Positions 13,120-28,200 are shown, counted from the first letter of the stretch. The stretch is 64,000 bases of DNA from Tomocerus qinae (GCA_020055645.1 CM034548.1:32724201-32788200); one strand, 5' to 3'. Program-made: numbers and translations. The notes: generated by a model not told the origin, from the sequence alone.

Positions 13120-14068
13120 GAATACTAGTTCAAGCGGTTGTATATTACGTATAAACTCGTTACTTAAGGTAAATAAGTTGGAGAGACTAATAGATTTCCG
13201 TAGGAATTCTCAGGCTAATGCATTACATAAATATATTGGCTTTAATACAAGATGGTTAAATAGTAACGAATAAATTTTGTATATACCTAAGTAAATATAT
13301 GTATATAAATTGTCAAATTTGCTTGTTTGCCTGTCATGGATTGTATCATACGTTGCATGCGTTTATAATGTGATTTCATTATCAAAATAACGGACGAGTT
13401 ATCTAGATATAAAAATTTCACTATTCTCACAATTGTATTATAGTTAATAGAGATTATAGTCATAGTTTTTGTTTCAATACTATTCGGTCTTCAAACGTTG
13501 AAATCAAATAAATTTTGGCTTTATGATACAAATTTTGTGCTGTGCTTAGGTGCTAAAGCAAAATTAAATCATTGTGAACAGTTTTAACAGCAGGCGTGTT
13601 GCTTTGTTTTTAATTTCCTTTCATCTATTATTAACATGCTTTCCTTCAATAACCTTTCCTGGAATTGGAATCCTATAAGCTAGAATGCAAATCTGAATAA
13701 GAAATCAGATTAACATACATTTTTTTTTGTTTTTCCACTGTCCGAGTTATATACAACTATTACTATTTATTATAGCCGGTCTATCATCATCATCCATCTT
13801 CAAACCTTTCACATATGCAGCCGTTGGATTTAGTTTTCTTATCACTTAATACTGATAATTATAATATATCTATGATGGTTTTGAGTGTATAGAATAAAGA
13901 TTTTAGATTGCATATTGCACCAATAGCAATGTACCACTGACCAAAGATACACGAAATGTGGATAATTTGATTAATGATGTTTTATCCACAAACGTAATAT
14001 TTATTCCCTCAATGGGATTTCTGTAAAAATCGAAATATAAGAATTTTATTCCTTTACAAGAGATTTAA

Positions 14069-14215
14069 TGTTTTCGATAATGTACCTCAAAGCAGTTTAC
14101 CCGAAGTCCACCACACGCAATGTGCCAATGTCGGGTACCTTCGGAAGGCACCTGACATAGGCACATTACGTGTTGGACTTCGGGTAAAATGCTTTGGGGT
14201 ACATTATCGAAAACA
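14069..14215. mobile_element. Foldback MITE-like hairpin flanked by TTAA
   Basis: The 147-bp unit is one long inverted repeat. The left arm begins TGTTTTCGATAATGTACC, and the right arm is its near-perfect reverse complement, ending GGTACATTATCGAAAACA. Arms of about 72 nt pair with few mismatches and a 2-nt bulge, around a tiny CGG loop at 14142-14144. TTAA stands directly outside both ends (14065-14068 and 14216-14219), which fits a TTAA target-site duplication of the piggyBac kind. TTAA is common in AT-rich DNA, so this assignment is tentative. No coding capacity. Confidence 0.7.
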
Positions 14216-16052
14216 TTAATTATCTGCAAGTTTCTACATCAGAAATCGTCTTTAGTAGAACTGATACATAATTTCATGAAATAAGGGGTTTTCTCTACAG
14301 CTATTGAGTAGAAGTTTTTATGCACCATCTATTAGACATAGAAAATTGAAAGAAAGCATTTTGGTAGTATTTATGTGTTCAGATATTTAATTTATTCCAC
14401 AGAAACATAATATATATACTAATTAGTGATGTAGTATATATTTAGTGTAGCTTTAGGTTTTTCATAAGGATGGGTAGCGTCAAGCTTTCTTTATAATAAT
14501 ATGCGTAATATTTTTTAATTATAAATGGGAAGGTACAACAGTTGGAACTGGAACACTGGAACTATGTGTTTGATGAACTCCCTGGATATTTTAATTACTT
14601 TAAGGTGCACGCAGAGTGCACGCGTAACTTTTCTATCTATTTGTATCCTATACTTGAATCGTTTTGATACGATTTATATTCAGAGGATAATATGGGGCAC
14701 GATATACGATATACACTATTTACATATACAATATATTCTTATATGTCTGTAGTCTGTGCTTTTACAGTTACATTCAACTATAAATATAAGTATAATATGT
14801 TTATTTTAAATTATATAATTCATTCAAGTTTTCAAATCTCACCACTTTTAACACTGTAGTTGACTCATCTGATTTCGTTGATAGAGTTCACAGTCACTCA
14901 ACACAATTCGAAACATTCTATCTAAAGCATTTATAATATTTTGGATTGAAAAGCTATTACATCTGAGCACATGTAAGAATACAAAATACTATAAGCAAAT
15001 AGTCTCGAAATTTTGTTCATTTTACAATACAACAACTCTTCAGATAAAATAAATGCAAAAAATTCCTGCATGTATTTTATAATATTAATAAACACTTACA
15101 TGATACCAATTGCATAGTGAACATAACTTTATACGCAAAATATCTTGTCTGCTTAGGTTTTGATAATATTTCTTAACACATTGCTATGAAGGCAAGAAAA
15201 ATGGACAACGAAATATTTGTATATAAAAAAAGGAATATATTTGCTTATATAACTAAGCATGAGTTATGATTGTACTACTGACACACAAACTACCCTACTT
15301 TCAGGTAATTATGTAACAAAAAGGTCATATATTTATAATTTCATCACATTTTCCATTATTAAGTTTCATAACCAATATTGACCGTCTTATTACATTCATT
15401 ATTATAGGAAGTCTTACGGACGTGACAATTTACATAACTGGATACACCTGTGATTCATACCAACTTCTGTAGTGCATTTGATCACTAAAATGAAATCGGC
15501 TGCCACATATAAGACCGAATGTTGCGTTTCTTTACAGTATTTTGAATTTAATTAGGCTGATGTCGAATTTCCATTTCAATCTTCAGTACTCCTTACAGTG
15601 TCGTAACTAATCAGAACTCAATTAAGTGATCAATCCTTAATTTTTCTTCTAATTGAGTACATTTAAGTTAATTATGTGTACATATAGATGCATAAGAATG
15701 CACCGTTTACTTCTTTGATTTTCCCCTTCCCCAGCTTGTTCAATTATTTTTTTACAAAAAGATGCACATGTCTTCATATCTGCTGTTAGCACATAGTATA
15801 GTTGATTTTGTGTTTCTTAAAATGGCTATCATACAGCTTTAGACGCAATACTACCCACTACTTTGTATTTCATCTTAAGTGCAAGGTTTCAACTATTACT
15901 GTAAAATACCTGCACTTATGTTATTACAAAAACATTTTTCATTGACAGATTAATTATTTTTATACAGAAAACTGCTTTTCAGGTCATCGTAGATCCATTA
16001 CAAGGATCGAACTTTTATATTATGCAACCATTTAGTGTATCTAATCTAGTAT

Positions 16053-16205
16053 TCACTCCGGAGATTCTAAGGATGCGGATTTAAGTAAGACTCGATAACA
16101 TAGCCGACACACGGGAGACTGTTTCTGACTGATGTGACCTGGCAGGGAGGCCCATTTATCCAAACACCGGGAGCAATATATCTCTCCGCATCTCCAACAG
16201 TGACT
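16053..16205 (-). CDS. MTMR6: MTMR6 exon 12 (FYVE domain, stop)
   Basis: Residues 653-702. It contains SHCWRCGEIYCSRC (Cys655, 658, 663, 666) and SPVCRLCY (Cys685, 688), completing eight zinc ligands with exon 11. TGA is at 16055-16053. The acceptor is ATGCAG. Confidence 0.95.
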   Translation of the reverse strand, partial: SHCWRCGEIYCSRCLDKWASLPGHISQKQSPVCRLCYRVLLKSASLESPE

Positions 16206-19200
16206 CTGCATAATAAAAATAAATATTAGATGAGTCTCTGCGTTACGTGAATTAAAAATGTGTTAATCTAGTGATAAATTACATTACCTTTCTAGTTCCA
16301 AAATCTAACGGTGTAGCACAAGGACATTCTCTCGCTGCTCGAACAGATTTCCATTCGAGTGCAACCGAATCCAGCTCGTCTGTCAGCTTCTCCATTGTTA
16401 ATGCTTCCTCCGTGTCGTACGCCTCGTCCTTGTTCATGAACGATGGCAAACAATCATTTGGAGATTTTATCCCGAAATTTGTTACCATCAGAGGATCGAA
16501 CTCTATTTTTTGCTGCAGTTTTAGGTTCATCTAATACACATTAGCCAAAGTGTGAAAACGTTGCCAAAACCTTAATATATTTGAATAATTAGTATGCTGA
16601 AAGTGTTTACTTCGTCAAGCAAATTCTTCTTGTACGTCAGTCGATTATCATCGAGGCTTTCGGTAGTAGTTGTGTTGCTGCCATTTACTGAACTGTTGGT
16701 CAATTTTTCTTCAAGAATTTTAATTCTTTTTTGTAAAAGTCGAATGTGATCATCCAACGAGTTTATATGATCTTTAGAAGCTATCATAAGGTCGCTAAGG
16801 GATTCTCGAGGATGCAGTCCTGCTTCCCATCTGCAATACATTTCTCGCCAGAACCTGAAAACAAATAAGTCAATCATTTTATATTTAATATATTTACAGC
16901 GACTATTCAAAGAAGATAATTTTTAACATATCCCTTTTAATGATAAAAGTTAATAATTAATAAAACTTATGATGTGTCTAATTCTCAAAGATAATACGAC
17001 TTTAGATACCAACCTATAAGATTCGATGTAATGTGTATTGCCAAAGTGAATACATAGTCGAAGTAAATATTAAAACAGCCAATTGTCATTCAAAAAATAA
17101 TTATTTAGACTACTAAGTTTAGGGAAGCTGTCTGAAATGGCCTGACCAAAAAGGCGAATATCACTCACATACCCAAAGTCATTATTATTAAACCACTCAA
17201 TATTATTGACTCCTCCCAAAGCTATTATTAACAAGTCATAAATTTTCACCGTTTTATCATTCATCATTGTTAGTAAAATAGGTGTATGGGTTTGCTCTGA
17301 ATTTACCATCCCCAAAAATGACAATAATTTTTATTTAACTTTTCCCATACTTATCTCTGAAGGGAAAACATCAAAAAGATATTAAGATACCAGATGGTAT
17401 TGAATGATAATGGGTAATAAATATTCGATATTAAACGGCACTAAAGTATTGGCCATGGTAATGGCGGCAGTAAATCCTGTAGAAGTAGGCTTGATACATG
17501 TTCAATGATGCGTATCCATGCTTCTATACTACTTACGTGTTTCTTGAAATTATTTAATACTAACGGGCTGTGAAAATTTGGATTTGAATGAAACATGTTA
17601 TTGTACTTAGTTTGGATATTAATAGACAATGAGTACCGGATTAAAATAGAAATTCAGAACTCCAAACCCAACGGCAAAATTCTTGTTGAGATTTCCAAGA
17701 ATTTTGTCTTTGAAAATAACAAACGTGTATGTTCACAGGAAATGGGTTACGTGAGATTTATTTGAGTGGCGAATCCTTCATCCATCATAAATATAGAGTT
17801 CAAACAAAGGAAACCATCATCAAAGAATTTATGCATTTGGGTGTGACGGTTAAAGAAAATCCTTCTGGATGGCAAGGGAGTATGTAAAAAATGGTGAAAG
17901 TTTGTTTCAGTATGCGGTTCTGAATTTGTGTTTGGATATTGAGATTGGTAGAGCGGTATTAACTAATGGCATGATAATATCATTCCTTATTGATACAGTT
18001 AGTTTAACAGAATAGACTTAGCACTTACTTGAATGTCTGTGGAGCCATGTTCGGTTGGATGAAGCCCATATTGCAGTCAGGTTTATAGAGTGGGTTGAGG
18101 TATTCATTAATATGGTTTGCAATATAACCCCATAGCGAGTATGTTTTCTCCTCTAGCCTAAATAGTATAGAAAACAATATTCTCTTTAAGCGCCACATTA
18201 AAGTAGGTACTCTGCAAAAATTTGCCCATTCTAACTCGACGAGTTATTGTTTAATTAAGAGGAAAGTACGAGGAGGAAAAGGTTTCCTTAACAGTGAAAG
18301 CACTAAAGTGCTTAGACATAAGGCGGTGTTTAAAAGACATATTTTATCCTTGAGGTTTTTGGCGGACGTCCGACACAGTTCTGTACAAAGGTCAAATAAC
18401 ATATGCTCCGAATGGTAATTTCTCCACCGAGTCGGAGATTTACTCTATGCAACATAATCAAGGGCTTTATTCTACATGTTTTACTTAATACTGTTTCCAC
18501 TCCAGATAACAAATCGTTCACAAACTTTCACCCGCTTTCTCCATCCATTTCTCAGTAAATGTTTGGATGCAACGATTTTGTTTATATATCTGCTTTGATT
18601 GAAAAACTATTAAATTCGCTCAGCCCCGAATTATTACTATAAATATATCTCCTGAGAATATAAATGCAGAGAGCGATGTTAATTTGGAAACCCTTCAAGT
18701 TTAATGCACAGAGCAACAATTTAAAATTCCAAGGAGCATCGTCTTCAAAGAAATGTGTCAGCTTTCACCTGTCATTGGTATGAAATGAAGTGATGCATTA
18801 CAAAGGGAAAGAGCTCTTAGTGCTTTCAAAATATCATTCTCACTATGCGAGATCCTATTTCAGAATACATTTCCATTATGCGCCAAAAAGGGTTTCTAAG
18901 AAATGTACTGACAGATTTGCTAGAAAGTTAATACCAGAGTATAAATTTTTTTTAGATTTACATGTAAAAGTAGACACAAATAAATAGGTAGAAGCTATGG
19001 GGACGTGAACGGATTTAAAATGCTGATTGTGCCATTTGGTCGGGTTATTTTACAAAATAGTCATAGACAAAGAAAGGAGAGAAATGCGAGACGGAAGTAG
19101 ACTGCGGCAGAAACGGAATAGTATTACAGAGTACAAAGCTTCAGATGGGGAATAAGTAAAGAACGGCTGCATATATTAACTGTATTGGATGACTTGGTAG

Positions 19201-22200
19201 TGCAGTTGACAATTTCACACACGACATGTATTTATATGGAGACAGAGAGATAAGCAGAAGAGGACAGCTAACCTGAGATCGACCCGATCCTTTTGACAAT
19301 TGCCAACAAAAGTGCCAAACTGGCACGAATGCACATGGTCGTGAATGCAAAGCAGAAGTCGGTCATTGAATTGGAAAACGGATGGATATTGCTGACTGAG
19401 TTGCCAGACACATTCCAACCACTGAGTGAATACTGGTGAGATTTCTTTGGGGTCGATTTGGATGTGACCGCATCGATCTGTAAATTTATGACCGAATGAC
19501 AACCACTCCTTGGTGATTAGCGCTTGAAAACCATGCAGAGTTCGGTAGTAAGGATCCAGAAGGATTTGAGCCAGAGCACACACTTGGGCAGTTCGGTCCC
19601 AGCCGTCTGAGCAATGCACTAAAACTGACGACCCGTCCTCCAGCGTTCTAAACAAATCAAATCAATTCAAATTTAGCTGCCGTAAACAAATCACACACAA
19701 CTCCCCAGCCACTCAATTACATTGTTACGCTTTGTACAGCTTGCAAATTGATACCAAAACGTGACGCCACAAGGAAACTGACACATCTCCATTTCCTTCT
19801 CTCCTGTTACTCGTCTATTATAGAATGTCGCAGTGTTATTTTACCACCGGGCACTAATCATTTGATTATCTCTAGACATTACTCTGTCTAGAATATTGCT
19901 ACTACCACATCTAATATACCTAGTCAGAATTTATCTAGAAACTAGAATTGTGCCTACAGCTAATAAACAAAATTAACTTACTACAGTTATAAATAGATGT
20001 GACTCATTTCTATTTTATAGAAAGCAACATAAAAATTGATCTCTAGTTCAAATAACTTTTTCAGCGTTTTGTAAAGCGGGGAAAGTTTATTATTTGCGCT
20101 CCAAATCCCTACAGTAGAGAAAAGGTATAGGAAAAGGGATTACCACAGGCAATCTAATTAGTTTAATGCATTACGTGAATTAGAAATTGAAATGGAGAGC
20201 GCTTTTCATTCGCTACCAATCTAGCTAAATTGAGTTAAGGTCTGACAATTAGTTAATTAGTTTGTACTGCATTCACTTTACCTTGACTGTTAAAGAGTAG
20301 GAGTATGTAAATTTATCTGTAAGTACCACACACACAATTGTGTGCACTAAGGCCACTATTGAATGGAACAGTCAAGGTAAAGTATAGGGAGAAAGTGCAG
20401 CGGTAAATCCTCATTATTGGAAAAGTTTGTGAGATGCTGTCTTGACTTGTCTAGGAAACTTTTGAGATTCTCACTTTCTCACTGTGAATTCCCTTCAGCG
20501 CCCAACAAAGTCTGCCACGAAAGAACAGGAGTCGACATCAAACTTTACACACAATTCAAACTGAACTGATGTGAACAAAAACCCTTTAGCTTTTTCATGT
20601 ACATCTTGATGTCATCAAGAAAACTAAAGTAAAGAAAAGTAAATGGAAAAAGGAACTTACTTGGCAATAGACAAGGCTGCATCCATGATGGATTTTATAT
20701 GTCGAAGCCATCCACTGCTTTCCAGTCCATTAAGAAAGGCTGGCATTGCTGGCGTTTTCAACTCACACGCTGAAACATTTCCAACAATACAATTCTACCA
20801 ACTGTCTCTACAACAACATTCCCCCGGGGACAAAACAACAACATCCACCTCTTCAAATCAACCTTTCTCTCAAATGTCTGTCATCCCATCCTCACGCCAA
20901 AATCTCACAATGCCATACCAACACAATACTCACATTTTACTCTGCATTCAAAGATACACAAAAAGTATTCTCAACCCTCCGGATTAACCACATGTATTGC
21001 TCAAGGATAAAGAAAACCATTAATTTAATTGTTCGGCTTAAATACATTATTAAGTAAATACAAAAGCCTTTTATATCCCAAACAATAAAACTGTAACAGC
21101 TAACGAAAAGTAATCTATTTCTGTAAAAAAAAAAGTTATATCGTTTTATTTCTCTTTTACTCTGAAGGATTATTTTTGATTATGGTAAAGGCTTTCTTCC
21201 TGCTAGGCTTAAGTATGTAATAATTTGTGGGATGGAAAGCGTGACTCGGGATTTCCAAGATATTGTAAATCTAGCATTTCATAAAGTAATCCTAGTAAGT
21301 ATAAGAGGAATAATATGCTACTTTGTTTACATATTAAGAGGATGGAAAGGGATGGGATTAGGAGTATTTACTTTCCTGTGTAGTATTAACGGAGCTATGA
21401 AATACTATAATATTATGGTTTGAGAGAATATCTCATAAAAGAGAATGGTTGATACACAAGAGTAATGGGAGGGTAATGGATATAACGGTTGAGGAAGAAT
21501 AGCTGCTTTGTGCCGAAGAGGTAATCCTTTAATTTACATGATTTCAGTAGTATTAACGTTCACAAGTATCATGTCATGATCCAAGAAGCGTTCTGGAGAT
21601 TTTCTCACAGCTTGTCATCTATCTATTTGAATCTAGTGCACGTTCTGAGGTAAAGTAAGCACAATGGAATATTTACTTGTGATCTTGGGAATGGCATTTC
21701 ATAACCTTTAACATTAAGATTAAGATGTATGTGACGCAGCCACATCCTGGGAAAAGCAGAAAGCAAAGTTCAAAAGAATTGGAGTAAATATTTGATGGAT
21801 AAGAAGAAGATATGGCACGAAATGCATCATGATCCGGACTATTGTTTTCCGAAAACCTCAGAGAGGAAGCTTCTTTCATCCTCTATTCAGATGATCTCGG
21901 TGGGAAAGTCTATAAACTCCGGACGCTTTGCTTACGTAAATGATGCAAATAGGATCTTTTAGTTTCTCAAGTGTTTTTCACCACATCGAAATGGATGTTT
22001 TTTGATGGAGAGTGCAGTATGACGTGGAGTGGAGGGTTTTGGCGTGAGAATAAATTTTCTTGAAAAGAATTAAAAAGATAAAAAAAACTTTCCATGGCCT
22101 TTTTATTTGGATCTATCTAGTTCTATTGCGTAGGTTCTTTTGATAGATATTTAAGGCTTTCTCGTTGAGTGTCAGGTACATTTAGTTACGACTCGTTGCT

Positions 22201-25200
22201 TCCCACTTTCCCTCGAAATAACTAACAATAAGTTTAATGTCTGTTTTATGAAATGGGAAAATGTAAGATACTTACTCTCAAGGAGTCTCTGCAGACTAGA
22301 CCTCATCACATGAATATTATCGATCCCAGCAAAGTGAAACCGGGTATTTTCATAGTTTGCTTCACTCTCATAGCCTTTGCCCGCAGCTCGATTGGCCATC
22401 GCATTTATTTTTGGTCTCGTGTCAACTACAACTAATTGTGCTGTGTTTGGATTTGCTTTTTGAATACACACGAGCAAATTTTCATCTTCCACGCAGCGGG
22501 CACTGAAACCCGATAGAGGCTGACTGCAACGACACAGAGCTGCCTGAAATATCAACAAAAACTTTTAGCAACACCAAAAACATCCTTCTTTTATCTAATT
22601 CACCTACCTACCTTAATATTTACTCTCCTAAGGTTTACTTTTATCTATTTTCTGTTGATAACTTTTAAAAGTTTCTCTCCTTCCGGCCCTACATACAACT
22701 TCTCTCAACCAACTACAGCTCAATGTAATAAACAATCTTCAGCTTAACGAAGTAATTCAATGGGAAATTCTTGTTACTTGATAAAATCATTTTAGAGAAT
22801 AGAGACAAAGACTTTCTTCTCCAACTTTTAACTAGTCAGAGTTGACTCTCTAAATTTATTGCCCACTGCTATCCTCTTTAAAAGACTAACTTACTGACTA
22901 TTAATTTGCGTCTGTATACATCACAACTTTGTAATAGAAACAATGCTAGCTTTTGAATTATAGCAATATATCCTACTTTTGGTATTATATCATGTTAAAT
23001 GGAGGAACATAGGAACATGCTCCTTTGTTACCGTCATCGTTATTATTAAACCGCAAGAGTTTGTGCAGTTAGAGATGTAATAATTCTATCATTCGCCTGG
23101 AGACCAATAAACACCGTGTATAAAAATATCACCTTCAGAATGCTTACCCACAAAATATATTCTTTCACATAAAAACTAAAAACTTCCACAATAATGTGAT
23201 ATGATATACTAATAAAAGTTTATTTCAAGCATGACCCTAAAAAACGAGTGATACAAAATGCAGATTACTTATGGATAAATAATACATATACCTATATATG
23301 TCATAGGACAGCTACAAATCAGGCTACACACAGAATATTGGCCAAAAGGCTGAAGCGGTGGTAGATTACTCATGATATTCAGTTTTCATCTAATGCAAAC
23401 ACTGCAGAAAAATAGTGAATAAACTTAAACGACAACTAAGTTTAACAAAAAATTAAAATACACAATTTGAAACTTACATTTGAATTGAATGAATCTTTCA
23501 CCGTTAAAAACTAGTATTTTAATGTCAAAATAATCCATAACCTTGCTAAAAAATTTAAAATAGAAGACATAGAAATCATAGAAGATTTTTTAAATGAGGT
23601 TATTTTGTTATTGAAAAACATACTATAGAAATTTATGTATTACTCCAAATGAATTTATTTTAATCAAGGACACTGCGAAGTAAAGGTCGAATGCCATTAC
23701 TGCATTGTTTGTAAAAGAAACTTTAAGCGTAAAATCATTTTACCAAGATTTCCTACAGCCTAGGCCATTAGAGTAGGTAGCCTGATTCTTGGCTGGCCCA
23801 CTACATGTACAGGTTCCTCCTCCAAGTATGTTTTTTGAAGAAAAGCTTAAATATATGGTGCCCTGCACGAATAGAAGTCTAAAAATACATTTCAGGTGTA
23901 ACGGAAAGAAGTAGCTTTCGACAAAGATTATTGTTTATAAGGTCGATGGTTTAAAAAGTAACTAGGAATTGTAGTCGAAGCAATGGGAGCAGATCGGATT
24001 AATGTGTTTTTTTACCGCAGCACAGTAAGTAATAGTTATTATAATAGATTGCCATTGAAGAAAGGGGAAAGAATGAAAAAAAGTTGTAGCTATAAGCGAC
24101 TTACTTTGGTTGTATGGAGGTAAGTCATGACAGGTAAGCGCCCTCGACTTCTAAACCTGGACGATCCGAGTAGAACGGAGGTGGGAGCTGATGTGGGCAC
24201 GTACAGGTAACGCGGGTAGGTATCACATAACTACAAATAAAGAAAATTATCTTGTCACAAGCCTCCCGCATTGAACTAATACTTCGAACCATGCCAAACT
24301 GAAAGACGCTTAAATAGAAACTTCCACGAAAAAACAACATCTCTTGTCAACTCGGCATTAGGTAGGGAAGTAATTCAAAGAATTCCATTAAGTAAAATTT
24401 TCTTGATTTTAGTATTTTTGGTACAAATGGTTGTGCGTCTATCATAAATTGTATAGCATTTGTACATTCCTAATAATAAAAAGTGAAAGAGTAGCAATTT
24501 CTTGGAGTTGTTGATGAAGTAGTTTTGGTGAAATGTGAAATTGAGGGAAAGCCGCGGAGAAAGTGTAAGGTACTTACAATGTCGTTGAATTTACACTTTA
24601 GGCTAGACATGACATTAATAAGTAACGGGAAAGTCGTAAGTTGTTAGTATGTGGTCATCATATCGTAAAATTGAAAAGGCCGGTCGGGATCAACTTTTCC
24701 AAATTGCCGGAGAAAGGATAATAGGAGAGAGGCATTAGGAAGAACTCTGCCACAAAGTCCACGCAGACAGAGAGAAAGTCTTAAATTTTAATCTAGGAAA
24801 GACTTTCTTTGGGTTTGGTGCACTTTGGCCAGGAGGCCCAATCGCATCTGGCTGTCATATTGGAGATAGAGGGAAGGAAGAAGACAAAGCCAGTAAGACT
24901 CACTTCATAATCCTTATTTAGTGTCGTCATAGTCCATGACTCATTCGGGACGCCCATTCTCTCGAATTCCGCCTTTAGATCGAAGAGAGACCAGCCCGTC
25001 TCTCTAGGCAAGTCTTCTGAGCCAGTGTTGTAGCGAAAACTGTACAAGTCTTCGATATTCGCTGTGAGGAAGTAAAAGACAATAACATTTACTACTGAGA
25101 GACATCGCTTTTTACACAGCTAAGTACGTATGACAAAATATAAACCCTTTTTACAACGTCCCTGTACAAATGCCAGGACATATGTATGTGTCTACGTTTC

Positions 25201-28200
25201 CCTCTATATAGATATTTATTGCATGTTGGTGAGTCCCAACCCTACTAAAACCCACTCTCTTCCTATTAAATGCTATACTTAATACTAAAACACCCAAAAG
25301 TGACTATATCTATCCAATGGGTCCAAATATACTAGAAAAGTATTGTAAAAAGAAATACCATGGACCATTAGTATTTTCCCTACACACAAAATAAAGCATA
25401 TTATAATCTATTTAGTCCTAATATAATAATAACAAGGGAAGAAAAGAAGTAGCAGTGAACTTATGAGTCTGTTTCCCCCGAAAATATAATTTCTTTCAAT
25501 AGTAGAGTGTGTAATAAAAGGGCTGTTAAAAAACAGAGCGCATCGACAGGGAGAAGATTGGACCATGTCTCATGACGTGACTCTACGGAAAGTAACCTAA
25601 CACACTCCCGATTAGCTCATTGCATTGCAATTCTACTCCTTCTCTGCCCACACTAATAGTTTGTTCTTTGTAATTTAGCTAGCTCTATCAATTTCTTTAT
25701 GACGTTACATGTGTGAGCTACTCAAGTGTAAAAGTTTCAACTGTAACTAATGTTCCCTATTGCTTGATATCTAATTACATTTCCATTTCCACACATCATG
25801 CTGATTATATCGCTACCCTACTCTATTACCTAATAGACATTCTATAAATTCATCTGTCGTTAGTAAAAACACAAAGACCTGTACGTACAACTGTTCCAGA
25901 AATCAGAAAACGTGTTCGAGTTGTGCCCATCATGTAATTTTCAACTGAAATGGTTAACATTGTGTATATTCTACTGTTTTCTCGTCGTACACTAATAGAA
26001 TACAAGACAAAATTTCCCTGATACACATGCACAACCCTTCCAAATGGTTCGGGGAACACAAAAATATCAAATTTCTGAAAATGAGAGTTTGTCTGACTAT
26101 TTACAGCCATAAAATAGAGTTTATACTTTGTAGTTACCATGTAAACTTTAGGCTATAAAACTACATAACACATGGAGAGGTATACGTAAGCAAAATTTAA
26201 TACTTTCCTTCCATGTGTGTAATTGTTATTTATGATCTGAGCCTTATAGTATAGGTAGGGGAATAAACATTTCTAGGAAAATATAGTTATTGATTCTGTT
26301 TCATAAGCTTGCTTTATACATAGGTACATGTGTAATTTATCGACAGGACAGACAGACTTTCCTTGTATTACTACCAAGCTACTAATATCGTTTTTATACG
26401 TAGGTAGTATCTTGATTTTATGGACTCTACTACGCCAACGTATTATGAATTACCTAGTGACTATTGAGAAAGCACGCAAAGAGATGAAAACAAAAGTAGG
26501 CACATACTTTGTAGTACCGCAGAAATGTAATGTCATGTATATCCTAGTGACATTATCGTTTTATGACTATCAACACACGTTCCTTGCCCACTTTGTATCA
26601 AATGACAGTAGGTAGCTCAGACTGCGTTTGGTACACTTGAGATAAATGGACTAACATTGGTGAAAGTGGAAGAAAGCGACTAACCAGGTTGACACATTTG
26701 CGTCAAAGATGTGAACAAATCGTGAGCTTCTCGTTCCTTGGGGATCACGAAAGTCATCGACAGGAATGTCTTGGTTCGTACTTGGAGAGGAGAGCCCGTT
26801 GGAGTTAAAGGGAGTTTTGTCACACTCGATATATGGGAATGTAAGATCTGAAAATTAAACAAATTCATGTACTAGGTACTCAATCAAAAGCAACAGAAGC
26901 TGTAGCTATTTATATTCTTGGGGCTAAACGTATCGTAGCTATTAGACTGTCACGAGCTCCAATTTATATTGACAAGACTATTACGCAGTAAACTGGTGTA
27001 AATGGTTGGGGAGGGAGAGAGTGATGACTCTGACTTTTTCCTTTTCCTTAGAAAGCAACGTTCATTAATTACGACAGAGTCTCACGAGACACAATTTACG
27101 AGGAATCCAATAAATAATGAAAGACCCGTTTTTTAATTGACAAATTGTACCGTGGATTTAATTTCCTAAGAAAGGCATTCTAATCAATCCAATAACAGTT
27201 AGTTTACGAGTCTTACATTCAGTCTCGTTAGCTTCCCGTTGAATGAATTCAATTACAAAGATCGCTGAGGCAGAAGTGAATCAAAGAGCAAATCCCTTTT
27301 ATTTAGTAGTATATGGTAGAATATTCTCTGACGCTTCGCCTTGAATTAAATATAACTGGATTGCATGCATGAGAGATACTGACATTATATTTACCTATAT
27401 TAATGAGCAGGAAGCATGAGGAAGAGGATAGAAGCATTATTTATAGGATGAATGATTAACGTACCCATGTTTCTCGCTTATTGTCATGATCCACGTATAT
27501 CAAATGAGTAGCAGTCAAATACAAAGCTCCAACGGCATTGCGACGAGCACTGAATCGTTCCAGCAGCCCAACGTTTTCAACCTAAAAGCACAGAGAGTAA
27601 AGAACAAATATGTAATCAAATTGCACTCGACGGATTTAATCATGTTGACGCATTTTCAGACCATTCATACACTCTTCTATTTATACCCATCTAGTAGAGA
27701 AGGACGACGCTTTCATTAATAAGTTTTCATACGCGACTTCCATCCTTTTCATAATCATTCACTCAAGCATACCAGCCTAAGATAATAAAATACCTACATC
27801 ATTTGCTAATGCAAGCCATTCAACCCTTTTTAAATTACCTCTTAATGCTTTACTACCCAACCATACACTGTGCAAATAATACATAAATTTTAATAAACTA
27901 AAATTGTAAATAGGTACGTAAGTCAAAAAGGCAAGTGTAAATAGAGCTTAGTAATCAAAGTTAGTGAAATGTTCCATTTGAGTAAATAAGAAAGGAATTA
28001 TTGCCTTCATTTGATAAGGAATGTTGTGAAAGAGTTTCTCATTCCCGTCCATGCTATCCATTGAGAACCAATCTTTGAAGAATGTGTACACTTCCTCTGC
28101 AGTGTGCATTTTGCTGTGAATGGAGACTGGGTGATCAACAATGGAGTTTTCTAGTGGAAAAGTTTCGGAAAAACTTTGCCAGTTCTATTGTATACCGGAA

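Larger units (their letters stand above)
12281..16052. other. Convergent intergenic region and 3' flanks of UBE2K and MTMR6
   Basis: AT-rich DNA without a supportable gene, apart from the hairpin element and microsatellites listed. Reading from the MTMR6 stop along the minus strand, the first canonical AATAAA I find by eye is at 14805-14800, about 1.25 kb away. MTMR6 may therefore have a long 3' UTR or use a variant signal. Confidence 0.6.
16855..18028 (-). other. MTMR6 intron 9, with coding-like fragments
   Basis: 1,174 bp. It carries short coding-like stretches on both strands (see 17070-17370 and 17631-17889) that are not MTMR6 exons. The rest is plain AT-rich DNA. Confidence 0.8.

Noticed and set aside
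20643-21057. Plus-strand frames of 103 and 114 codons
   Set aside because: They lie antisense to MTMR6 exon 7 and adjoining intron DNA, and have no domain.
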